Notes under the pieces: model-generated
Databases searched by the model: none
What the model saw: only the letters and a program-made list of their open reading frames with translations
Told to the model about the DNA's origin: nothing
Assembly (NCBI RefSeq): GCF_001422445.1
Contig: NZ_LMNA01000004.1
Location: 127,227 to 191,226, forward strand
Reading direction: 5' to 3'
Length of the DNA: 64,000 nucleotides
From: Pseudorhodoferax sp. Leaf274
Lineage (GTDB): Bacteria > Pseudomonadota > Gammaproteobacteria > Burkholderiales > Burkholderiaceae_C
Made by a program: the position numbers and the translations under genes
Part shown: piece after piece, positions 24,648 to 36,576 of the stretch
Layout of the letters: the number at the start of each line of letters is the position of its first letter
Numbering within the stretch: position 1 is the stretch's first letter

Positions 24648-26255
24648 CTAGGGAATGGCGTCGATGCGCTCGGCGCGGTGTTCGCCGTTCTGGTGCAGCA
24701 CCAGCGCGTTCACGCGGCCATCGGCACCGCGCTCGAACTGCAGTTCGGCCGGCACCACCTCGTAGAAATAGCGGTCGCGCTGGCCCGGCCGCGCGAACAC
24801 CGGGAAGGCCGGCTGCTGCGCCAGCCGCGCGACCAGCTGGCCCATCTCCTCGCGGATGCTGAACTCCGCGCCGTTGCCCAGGCGGTAGCGGCCCACGGCG
24901 TCGGCCACGTCGGCGCGCGCGGGAATCGCCATGCCCACGGAGCGCGCGGTGCGCTGGGCGCGCTGCTCGGCGCCGCCCTGTTGCACGGTGAGATGCGCCG
25001 GCTCGGCCGTGGCGTCGAACTGGAACAGCAGGCCGCGCTCGGGCCGCGCGAAGCGGCCCGGCCCCACCGGCACCAGCGGCGCGAAGCCCAGCGCGCCGCC
25101 GCGCGCATAGAGCTGGCCCTCGTGCAGCAGCACGCGGAACAGCGTGCCGTCGCCGCTGCGGTATTCGCCGCTCAAGGGCGCGAGCTGGGCCGGCGCCACG
25201 GGGATGGGCTCGGAAGGCACCGGGAACAACGCCGCCAGCACGCGGCCGCGCAGCGTGGGCAGCGCGGCACGCGCATTGCTCGCGCTGGCCGCCAGCACCT
25301 GGCGGCCTTCGGGCATCAGCATCCACAGCGTGCGGTAGCCGCCGGTCAGGCCGTCGTGCAGGTACACGCGGCGCCCGGGTGGGCCGAGGATGAAGATGCC
25401 ATAGCCGATCTCGCCGCCCGCATAGGGGCCGAGCGGCGTCACCAGCCGCTCGGCCGCGGGGCCGAGCGGCCCGTCGCGCCCGGCCAGGATGGCCTGGCCG
25501 AAGCGCAGCAGGTCGGCCGTGCTCGAGCGCAGCGCGCCGGCACCGGCATAGGCGTCCATGTCCCACAGCGGCGCCACGGTCTCGCCCTCGAAGGCCGGCA
25601 GCATGCGCGCGCGGCGGTCGGCGTCCAGCGCCTGCACGGTGTCTTGCAGGGCCAGCGGCGCGGCGATGCGCTCGCGCACCAGGGTCTCCCAGGGCTGGCC
25701 ATAGCGCTGGGCGAGCACATTGCCGAGCAAGGCCATGCCCAGGTTGCTGTAGCGCGGCGCGCAGGGCGGCTGGCCGGCCAGCGCCAGCTGCGGCAGCGCG
25801 TCCCAGAGCTGCGCGGGCGTCAGCGTGCGGATCTCGGCCGCGGCGTCGGCCCCGCCGGCCGCCAGCGTGCGCGGCAGGCAGGCGCTGTGCGTGACCAGCT
25901 GGCGCAGCGTCAGCGCCGCGACGGGTGTGTCCCGGGTCTGGCGCGGCAGGCGCTGGCCCAGCGTGTCGTCCAGCGACAGCTCGCCCCGCTCCACGGCCTG
26001 GGCCAGCAGCAGGCCCGTGAACACCTTGCTGACCGAGCCGATCTCGAACAGCGCGGTGTCGGCGTCGATGACGCGCTCGGGCCGGCTGGCGCTGCCGCGC
26101 AGGGTCTGCGTGCCGCGCGCGATGGCGACGACGGCGGCACCGCGCTCGCCGCCCAGCAACTGCTCGGCCAGCCGGTCCGGGTCGGGCAGGGCCGGCAGCG
26201 GCTGGGCCAGCGCCGCACCCGTGCACAGCGCGACCCACCAGGCCCCGAACCTCAA
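24648..26255 (-). CDS. Secreted serine hydrolase of the class C beta-lactamase fold
   Basis: The 535-residue protein has a signal peptide (cleavage near A-L-A-Q, residue 18) and a penicillin-binding-protein-like serine hydrolase domain. The S-x-x-K motif is S-V-S-K at residues 74-77 and the Y-x-N element is Y-S-N-L-G near 170. The C-terminal third forms one or two lipocalin-like repeats typical of DUF3471-type esterase/peptidase relatives. The start is a TTG at 26255 that overlaps the stop of the ModA-like gene (TTGA), implying translational coupling. Such proteins may be D-aminopeptidases, esterases or true beta-lactamases, and sequence alone does not decide. Its 3' end lies next to the MITE-like element. 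Confidence 0.85.
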   Translation of the reverse strand: MRFGAWWVALCTGAALAQPLPALPDPDRLAEQLLGGERGAAVVAIARGTQTLRGSASRPERVIDADTALFEIGSVSKVFTGLLLAQAVERGELSLDDTLGQRLPRQTRDTPVAALTLRQLVTHSACLPRTLAAGGADAAAEIRTLTPAQLWDALPQLALAGQPPCAPRYSNLGMALLGNVLAQRYGQPWETLVRERIAAPLALQDTVQALDADRRARMLPAFEGETVAPLWDMDAYAGAGALRSSTADLLRFGQAILAGRDGPLGPAAERLVTPLGPYAGGEIGYGIFILGPPGRRVYLHDGLTGGYRTLWMLMPEGRQVLAASASNARAALPTLRGRVLAALFPVPSEPIPVAPAQLAPLSGEYRSGDGTLFRVLLHEGQLYARGGALGFAPLVPVGPGRFARPERGLLFQFDATAEPAHLTVQQGGAEQRAQRTARSVGMAIPARADVADAVGRYRLGNGAEFSIREEMGQLVARLAQQPAFPVFARPGQRDRYFYEVVPAELQFERGADGRVNALVLHQNGEHRAERIDAIP

Positions 26256-26941
26256 GCCGGCTCCATGCCCTGGCGCTGCTTGGCCTGTGCCGCGGCGGGC
26301 GCGGCGAGGAAGGCCAGCAGCGCGCGCGCGGCGTCCGGCTGGCTGGCCGTGCGCGCGATGCCGCCCGAGAACACGGTGGTGATCTGCACCGCCGGCGGCA
26401 GCGGGCCCAGCAGGTCGATGCCTTGCAGGTGGATCAGCTCGGCCAGCTGCTGGAAGCCCAGCGCCGCCTCGCCCTTGGCCACCAGCGAGCCCACGGGCAC
26501 GCCGGGCGGCGCCTGCACGATGCGGCTCTTGAGCGCCTCGGCGATGCCCCAGCGCTCGAACAGCTTGAGCAGCTGCACGCCGCTCGGGCCGGTGGAGTAG
26601 CTCAGCGTCGGCGCGGCCAGCACCGCGGCCTTGAGCGCCTCTTCGCTGCCGATGTCGGGGCGCGGCGCGCCCGCGCGCACGGCCACCGCCACGCCCGAGC
26701 GCACGATGTCCACACGGCTGCCGGTCTCGACGGCACCGCCGGCGATGAGCTTGTCGATGGCGTCCTGCGCCAGCATCACGAGGTCGAAGGCCTCGCCGGC
26801 CTGCACGCGCTTGGCGGCATCCACGCCGCCCACGGATTCGAGCGCGATGTCCACCGCGTGGTCCTTGCGGTACAGCGCGATGAGTTCGGCCAGCACCTGC
26901 TTGGTGGCCATCGAGGAAATGATCTTGAGCGTGGAGGCCAT
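26252..26941 (-). CDS. ModA-like substrate-binding-domain protein lacking a signal peptide
   Basis: The 229-residue protein has the type-2 periplasmic binding fold of molybdate-binding ModA proteins (L-K-I-I-S-S-M-A-T-K near the start, A-G-E-A-F-D-L-V-M-L-A, S-T-G-P-S-G-V-Q). The N-terminus (M-A-S-T-L-K-I) has no signal peptide, although molybdate receptors are normally exported. No modB or modC lies nearby. It overlaps the serine hydrolase gene and follows the MarR regulator on the same strand. It may be a cytoplasmic ligand sensor or a receptor exported another way. An upstream start that would add a signal peptide was looked for; the 48 bases to the marR stop leave no room. Confidence 0.8.
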   Translation of the reverse strand: MASTLKIISSMATKQVLAELIALYRKDHAVDIALESVGGVDAAKRVQAGEAFDLVMLAQDAIDKLIAGGAVETGSRVDIVRSGVAVAVRAGAPRPDIGSEEALKAAVLAAPTLSYSTGPSGVQLLKLFERWGIAEALKSRIVQAPPGVPVGSLVAKGEAALGFQQLAELIHLQGIDLLGPLPPAVQITTVFSGGIARTASQPDAARALLAFLAAPAAAQAKQRQGMEPA

Positions 26942-26989
26942 GGGCCGTCTCCTGCGGGATGGATTGCGACGGGCCGGATTATCGGAGCG

Positions 26990-27406
26990 TCAATCCCGGA
27001 TCTTGGCCGCGATGCGCACCGCCTCGTTGAGCGCGGCCAACTGCGCGGCATGCTGGGCCGCCAGCAGGGCCAGCTTGCGCCGGCCGGCCGGCAGCAGGTG
27101 CACCTCGACCTGGCGCCGGTCCGTCGCACTGGCCTGGCGCTGCACCAGTCCGGCCTCCTCGCAGCGCGTGACCAGCGCCACCACGCCGTGCGGCTGGGCC
27201 TGCAGGCAGTCGGCCAGCTCGCCGATGGTGGCCCACTCCCGGTCCGCAAAGCCCTGGGTGTGCAGCAGCAGCTGGTACTGCAGCGCGGTGATGCCCTCCG
27301 CGCGCGCCGCGTCTTCGCTGAAGCGCAGGAAGCAGCGCAGCTGATAGCGGAAATCGGAGAGCGCCTCGTAGCGCTGCTTGTCGGTTGCCCCCTTGCGGTC
27401 GGCCAT
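26990..27406 (-). CDS. MarR-family transcriptional regulator
   Basis: This 138-residue winged-helix repressor has the core helix-turn-helix at about 55-100 (I-G-E-L-A-D-C-L-Q-A-Q-P-H-G-V-V-A-L) and the wing D-R-R-Q-V-E-V-H-L near 105-113. MarR proteins usually bind palindromes in their own promoter and release them on binding a phenolic or similar ligand. It is divergent from tctBA across an unusually AT-rich 199-base gap with palindromes, and heads a minus-strand unit with the ModA-like protein and the serine hydrolase. It probably controls both directions. Confidence 0.9.
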   Translation of the reverse strand: MADRKGATDKQRYEALSDFRYQLRCFLRFSEDAARAEGITALQYQLLLHTQGFADREWATIGELADCLQAQPHGVVALVTRCEEAGLVQRQASATDRRQVEVHLLPAGRRKLALLAAQHAAQLAALNEAVRIAAKIRD

Positions 27407-27605
27407 GGCATTCCTTGTTCTGTCCGGAAATATTAGCAGTGCAAGCCGTGCGGAAATTGGTGAAATTACTCATGACATGATGCAATTAGACTCATATCAT
27501 GATGTATCTGACTGGAGCCTGACCCCACCCGGTCACCCGGCTCCACGCCGTGGTGCCGCAACCCGCGCCGGTTGCGCCCATCCCTTCACCTCACCCTTCC
27601 TCCGC
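27407..27605. promoter_or_regulatory. AT-rich divergent regulatory region with palindromes (marR / tctBA)
   Basis: This 199-base gap is clearly less GC-rich than its surroundings. It holds TCATGACATGA (27470-27480, a perfect 5+1+5 palindrome) and ATCATGAT (27496-27503, a perfect 8-base palindrome), about 16 bases apart. These are good MarR operator candidates for the divergent marR and tctBA genes. Binding is inferred, not seen. Confidence 0.5.
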
Positions 27606-28094
27606 ATGCAGATCAAGAGTCGCAAGGACTTCGTGTCCGGTTTGATGTTCATGGGCGTGGGCGCCGCCTTCTCGCTCGGCGCCTTCAACTACACCGTGGG
27701 CAATGCCGCGCGCATGGGCCCGGGCTACTTCCCGATGCTGCTGGGCGCGATGCTGGCCATCATGGGCGCCTTCGTGCTGCTGGGGTCGTTGCGCTCGCAG
27801 CGCACCGACGGCGGGGCCATCGGCAAGATCGCCTGGAAGCCCTTGCTCTACATCGTCGGCGCCAACCTGGTGTTCGGCGTGCTGTTGGGCGGCGTGCCCT
27901 CGCTGGGCGTGCCGGCCATGGGCCTGATCGCGGCCATCTTCGCGGTGGTGATCCTGTCCAGCATGGCCGGCAGCCGCTTCGTGTTCCGCGGCTCGCTGGT
28001 GCTGGCCGTGATCCTGGCCATCGGCAGCTACCTGACCTTCGTGGTGGGCCTGAGCCTGCAGTTCCAGGTCTGGCCTTCGTTCATCACCGGCTGA
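27606..28094 (+). CDS. tctB: Tripartite tricarboxylate transporter small permease TctB
   Basis: The 162-residue membrane protein has four hydrophobic segments (about 12-32, 42-60, 76-120 as two, 125-150), the layout of TctB. The motif G-P-G-Y-F-P-M-L-L-G near residue 38 is typical of the family. The Met at 27606 begins M-Q-I-K-S-R-K-D-F, the usual short basic N-terminus; the open frame upstream has no ribosome site. It is followed after 11 bases by tctA. No receptor gene (tctC) accompanies the pair, so the permease must borrow a receptor encoded elsewhere. Confidence 0.92.
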   Translation: MQIKSRKDFVSGLMFMGVGAAFSLGAFNYTVGNAARMGPGYFPMLLGAMLAIMGAFVLLGSLRSQRTDGGAIGKIAWKPLLYIVGANLVFGVLLGGVPSLGVPAMGLIAAIFAVVILSSMAGSRFVFRGSLVLAVILAIGSYLTFVVGLSLQFQVWPSFITG

Positions 28095-28105
28095 GGAGGC
28101 TGCCC

Positions 28106-29620
28106 ATGGAACTGCTCGAACACCTCTCGCTCGGCTTCGGCGCGGCCTTCACGCTGCAGAACCTGATGTACGCCTTCATCGGCTGCCTGCTGGGCACGCT
28201 GATCGGCGTGCTGCCGGGCGTCGGCCCCGTGGCCACCATCGCCATGCTGCTGCCGGCCACCTACGCGCTGCCGCCCGTGGCCGCGCTGATCATGCTGGCC
28301 GGCATCTACTATGGCTCGCAGTACGGCGGCTCGACCACGGCCATTCTGGTCAACCTGCCGGGAGAATCGTCGTCGGTGGTGACCGTGATCGACGGCCACC
28401 AGATGGCCAAGAAGGGCCGCGCCGGCGCCGCGCTGGCGGCCGCCGGCCTGGGCTCGTTCTTCGCCGGCAGCGTGGCCACGCTGGTGCTCGCCGCGTTCGC
28501 GCCGCCGCTGACCGAGATCGCCTTCAAGTTCGGCCCGGCCGAGTACTTCTCGCTGATGGTGCTGGGCCTGATCGGCGCGGTGGTGCTGGCCTCGGGCTCG
28601 CTGCTCAAGGCCATCTGCATGATCGTGCTGGGCCTCTTGTTCGGCCTGGTCGGCACCGACGTGAACTCGGGCGTGGCGCGCTACAGCTTCGACATCCCCG
28701 AGCTGACCGACGGCATCAGCTTCATCGCGATCGCCATGGGCATCTTCGGCTACGGCGAGATCATCGCCAACCTGGCCAAGCCCGAGGAGGAGCGCCAGGT
28801 GTTCACCACCAAGCTCAGCGGCATCTGGCCGACGGCGCAGGACTTCAAGAACATGACGCCCGCGATCCTGCGCGGCACCGTGCTGGGCAGCTCCATGGGC
28901 ATCCTGCCGGGCGGCGGCTCGCTGCTGTCGGCGTTCGCCTCGTACACGCTGGAGAAGAAGCTCAAGCTGCGCGAGGGCGAGGTGCCGTTCGGCCAGGGCA
29001 ACATCCGCGGCGTGGCCGGCCCCGAATCGGCCAACAACGCCGGTGCGCAGACCTCGTTCATCCCGCTGCTGACGCTGGGCATCCCGGGCAACGCGGTGAT
29101 GGCGCTGATGGTGGGCGCGATGACCATCCACAACATCCAGCCCGGCCCGCAGGTGATGACCAGCAACCCCGAACTGTTCTGGGGCCTGATCGCCTCGATG
29201 TGGATCGGCAACGCCATGCTGATCATCCTGAACCTGCCGCTGATCGGCATCTGGATCAAGCTGCTGTCGGTGCCCTACCACTGGCTGTTCCCTGCCATCG
29301 TGCTGTTCTGCGCCATCGGCGTGTACTCGACCAACAACAACACCTTCGACGTGTGGATGCTGGGCTGGTTCGGCATCATCGGCTACATCTTCCACAAGCT
29401 CGAGTGCGAGCCCGCGCCGCTGCTGCTGGGGCTGATCCTGGGGCCGATGATGGAAGAGAACCTGCGCCGCGCGCTGCTGCTCTCGCGCGGCGACTGGAGC
29501 GTGTTCGTCACCCGCCCGATCTCGGCTTGCCTGCTGATCGGCGCCGTGGTGCTGCTGGCCATCGTGCTGCTGCCCTCCGTGCGCAACAAGCGCGAGGAGG
29601 CCTTCGTCGAGGAAGGCTGA
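28106..29620 (+). CDS. tctA: Tripartite tricarboxylate transporter large permease TctA
   Basis: The 504-residue membrane protein has about 12 hydrophobic segments. The conserved G-x-L-P-G-V-G-P motif lies near residue 38 and a second, related G-I-L-P-G-G-G-S motif near 270, the inverted-repeat hallmark of TctA. Other family markers are Y-Y-G-S-Q-Y-G-G-S-T-T-A near 70 and a block starting A-G-P-E-S-A-N-N-A-G near 305. GAGGAGG precedes the ATG at 28106. It couples carboxylate uptake to an ion gradient. It ends 15 bases from the convergent spermidine-synthase-like gene, with no visible terminator between them. Confidence 0.95.
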   Translation: MELLEHLSLGFGAAFTLQNLMYAFIGCLLGTLIGVLPGVGPVATIAMLLPATYALPPVAALIMLAGIYYGSQYGGSTTAILVNLPGESSSVVTVIDGHQMAKKGRAGAALAAAGLGSFFAGSVATLVLAAFAPPLTEIAFKFGPAEYFSLMVLGLIGAVVLASGSLLKAICMIVLGLLFGLVGTDVNSGVARYSFDIPELTDGISFIAIAMGIFGYGEIIANLAKPEEERQVFTTKLSGIWPTAQDFKNMTPAILRGTVLGSSMGILPGGGSLLSAFASYTLEKKLKLREGEVPFGQGNIRGVAGPESANNAGAQTSFIPLLTLGIPGNAVMALMVGAMTIHNIQPGPQVMTSNPELFWGLIASMWIGNAMLIILNLPLIGIWIKLLSVPYHWLFPAIVLFCAIGVYSTNNNTFDVWMLGWFGIIGYIFHKLECEPAPLLLGLILGPMMEENLRRALLLSRGDWSVFVTRPISACLLIGAVVLLAIVLLPSVRNKREEAFVEEG

Positions 29621-29635
29621 CGGGCCAGGAGACGG

Positions 29636-31717
29636 TCAGAACTTGAGCGTCTTGAACAGGTTGTTGTACTGGTCTGTCCACAGCGGCGCGTCGGGCGTGG
29701 CAGGCAGCAGCCAGCCGGCCTCCTGCAGCCGGTCGGGGATGCTGCGGCCGACCAGCACCCAGCTCGTGAAGCTCAGGTGGTCCTCCACCGGGCTGTCGTC
29801 CACCTGCCAGGCCTGCAGGCCGTGGGCCTGGGCCAGCTGCGCCACCACGGGCGAGAGGTCCAGGTAGCGGTTGGAGATGTGGAAGGCCACCAGCCCGCCC
29901 TCCTTGAGGTGGGCCGTGTACACGCCCAGTGCCTCGCGCGTGAGCAGGTGCACCGGGATCGAGTCGCTGGAGAACGCGTCGACCGCGATCACGTCGTAAT
30001 TGCCCGGCCTGCCCTCGGCCAGTTCGCGCTCCATCGACAGGCGTGCATCACCCAGGCGCATCTGCGGCGTGGCGGGCGCGTCGGCGATGTAGCGGAACCA
30101 GCGCCTGGCCGTCTCCACCACCTGGGCGTCGAGTTCGTAGACCACGTAGTCGTCGCCGCTGCGCGCATAGCTCAGCAGCGTGCCGGTGCCCAGGCCCACC
30201 GAACCCACGCGCAGCGGGCCGGACTCGCCCTTGTAGGCCAGCAGGCGGCCGATGCCGCTGGTCTCGCCGTAGTAGCTGGTGGGCAGGCGGCGGCGGTCTT
30301 CGGCCGTGTACTGCTCGCCGTGCATGATGGTGCCGTGCAGGAGGCGCCGCACCTCCTCCTCGCCGCTGCCGGCCTGGGTCACGCGCAGCAGGCCGTAGGT
30401 GTTGCGTGCGCTGGCGATGCTGCCGGCGTGCTGGGCCCGCACGTACTCCAGCCCGTACCAGCCGACGCCGCCCACGGCGGCCAGCGCGGCGGCCAGCGGC
30501 AGCGCACGCAGCGTCCAGCGGCCCAGCCCGGCGCGCCAGCCCGCCATCAGGCCGACCAGCGTCACGGCCAGCAGCAGGCCCGGCAGTTCCCAGTAGGCCG
30601 TCAGCACGCGCGGCGCCAGCAGCCCCACGCCCAGCCCGCCGATGGCGCCGCCCAGCGCCATGCACAGGTAAAAGCGCGTGAGGTGCTGCGGCGCCGGCCG
30701 CAGCGCGGCCATCTCGCCGTGGCAGACCATGCAGACCAGGAACAGTCCGCAGGCGAACAGGGGGATCGCGATGCGGATGTGCAGCACGCCGCCGCTGGCC
30801 GACAGCGCCCAGGCCATGGCCACGGTCACGGCCAGCGTGGGCAGCAGCCACAGCCGGCGCGCCACCGGCCCGAGATACCAGCCGCGCCCGCCGCGGCCCT
30901 CGAACACCAGCATGAACGACAGCAGGTACAGCGCCAGCGGCACGATCCACAGGAACGGGATGGACGCGACGTTCTGCGTCATGTGGGTGGTCACGGCCAG
31001 CAGCAGCGCCGAGGGCAGCATGGCCAGCCCCGTCCACACCGCATGCAGGCCCAGGCCGGGCACGGGCTCGGCCGCCTGCACCGCGCGGCCCAGCGTGGCC
31101 GGTGCCGCGCCGGCCGGGGCCGCCACCGCGGTGGCGCGCCAGGCCACGCCGGCGCAGCCCAGCGCGAACACCACGTAGGCCACGCTCCAGGCGCGCGACT
31201 GGACACCACTGTCGAACCACGGCTCCACGAGGAAGGGATAGGCCAGCAGGGCCGCCAGCGAGCCCGCGTTGGACCATGCGAACAGCCGGTAGACCTGGCG
31301 CTGCTGCGCCGGCGCCACGGCCTGGCTGAGCCAGCGCTGCAGCAGGGGCGAGGTGGCCGCCAGCGACATGTAGGGCAGGCCCACGGTGACCACCAGCAGC
31401 GCGAGGATGCCGCGCGCGGCATCGGCCTCGCCGGCCGGTTTGAACACCGCGTCGGGCACGATGGGCAGGGTCAGCAGCGCGGCCGCCAGCAGCCCCAGGT
31501 GCACGACGCGCTGCACGCGCGGTGGCCGCGCCTGCAGCCAGTGCGCATACAGGTAGCCGGCCAGAAGTGCGCACTGGAAGAACACCATGCTGACCGTCCA
31601 CACCGCGGAACTGCCGCCGAACCAGGGCAGGATCTGCTTGGCCAGGATGGGCTGCACGAGGAACAGCAGGAAGCTGGAAAGGACGATGGTGGCGCCGCTG
31701 GCGAGAGTGATGAGCAT
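29636..31717 (-). CDS. Membrane-fused spermidine-synthase-like methyltransferase-fold protein
   Basis: This 693-residue fusion has an N-terminal membrane domain of ten or more hydrophobic segments (about 1-440) resembling MFS-like halves, and a C-terminal Rossmann domain (about 480-690) like polyamine aminopropyltransferases, with G-L-G-T-G-T-L (motif I) and D-A-F-S-S-D-S-I-P. Proteins of this kind are annotated as fused MFS/spermidine synthase; few have proven activity. I start it at the ATG at 31717, with AGGAC ahead, rather than the GTG 12 codons further upstream. The D-A-F-x-x-D signature suggests that aminopropyl- or methyl-transfer chemistry is retained. It is divergent from the small protein gene at 31874. 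Confidence 0.85.
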   Translation of the reverse strand: MLITLASGATIVLSSFLLFLVQPILAKQILPWFGGSSAVWTVSMVFFQCALLAGYLYAHWLQARPPRVQRVVHLGLLAAALLTLPIVPDAVFKPAGEADAARGILALLVVTVGLPYMSLAATSPLLQRWLSQAVAPAQQRQVYRLFAWSNAGSLAALLAYPFLVEPWFDSGVQSRAWSVAYVVFALGCAGVAWRATAVAAPAGAAPATLGRAVQAAEPVPGLGLHAVWTGLAMLPSALLLAVTTHMTQNVASIPFLWIVPLALYLLSFMLVFEGRGGRGWYLGPVARRLWLLPTLAVTVAMAWALSASGGVLHIRIAIPLFACGLFLVCMVCHGEMAALRPAPQHLTRFYLCMALGGAIGGLGVGLLAPRVLTAYWELPGLLLAVTLVGLMAGWRAGLGRWTLRALPLAAALAAVGGVGWYGLEYVRAQHAGSIASARNTYGLLRVTQAGSGEEEVRRLLHGTIMHGEQYTAEDRRRLPTSYYGETSGIGRLLAYKGESGPLRVGSVGLGTGTLLSYARSGDDYVVYELDAQVVETARRWFRYIADAPATPQMRLGDARLSMERELAEGRPGNYDVIAVDAFSSDSIPVHLLTREALGVYTAHLKEGGLVAFHISNRYLDLSPVVAQLAQAHGLQAWQVDDSPVEDHLSFTSWVLVGRSIPDRLQEAGWLLPATPDAPLWTDQYNNLFKTLKF

Positions 31718-31873
31718 CGGGGGTCCTGGCTGCAAGGTCGGCGCATTCTGCACAGGCTGCCGCCGAACGACCGTAGGAGAACACCCACGGCCGAAACGCT
31801 TGTCGACCGCTGGTGGGCGGTGGCGGCGCCGGGGAAACTGCCCGCACGGACACGGTGTCCCGGGAGAAGGTCA

Positions 31874-32092
31874 ATGGCACAAAGCGCACAGATCGTCGGC
31901 AATGTCGAATACCGCGATGGCGATGGCCCGTCGCTCGTCATCCGCCAGGGGCCGGTGGAGGTGAGCACCACCCCCCAGGATGCCACGCTGAGCTGGGAGG
32001 AAGAAGGCGGCGAGGTGCACAGCAGCACCTCGATGCCGATCGCGGATTTCCAGCGCTACGTCGCCGAAGGGGCGATCCGGCTCGCCGCCTGA
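31874..32092 (+). CDS. Small conserved-looking protein of unknown function
   Basis: The 72-residue protein begins M-A-Q-S-A-Q-I-V-G-N-V-E-Y and is acidic and beta-rich (V-E-V-S-T-T-P-Q-D-A-T-L-S-W-E-E-E), with no signal peptide, membrane segment or cysteine. GGAGAAGG stands just ahead of the ATG, and the stop is 34 bases before the helicase gene, so the two may be co-transcribed. I do not recognise a named domain. It is likely to be real because of its ribosome site, codon use like its neighbours and placement in an otherwise empty gap. Confidence 0.7.
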   Translation: MAQSAQIVGNVEYRDGDGPSLVIRQGPVEVSTTPQDATLSWEEEGGEVHSSTSMPIADFQRYVAEGAIRLAA

Positions 32093-32126
32093 CACCACGG
32101 CGCGCCCCGGCCACAATGGCCGGCCC

Positions 32127-36482
<4,356 letters not shown>

Positions 36483-36497
36483 AGGGCCGGTCCGCCA

Positions 36498-36515
36498 CGC
36501 GCGGCTTTCCGCGCG
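36498..36515 (+). terminator. Possible hairpin after the lhr gene
   Basis: A perfect 7-bp stem (CGCGCGG / CCGCGCG) with the loop CTTT lies 16 bases after the lhr stop codon. No T tract follows, so it may only slow transcription or stabilise the mRNA end. Confidence 0.3.
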
Positions 36516-36576
36516 CCGGCCGAGGCACGAGAATCCGCGCGCGCGGTCGCCGACGGCGCATCCAACGGGTTCACGC

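Noticed and set aside
26252-26941. Molybdate ABC transporter receptor ModA serving the Mo hydroxylase
   Set aside because: It has no signal peptide, no modBC genes are nearby, and it lies about 30 kb from the hydroxylase in another regulatory unit.
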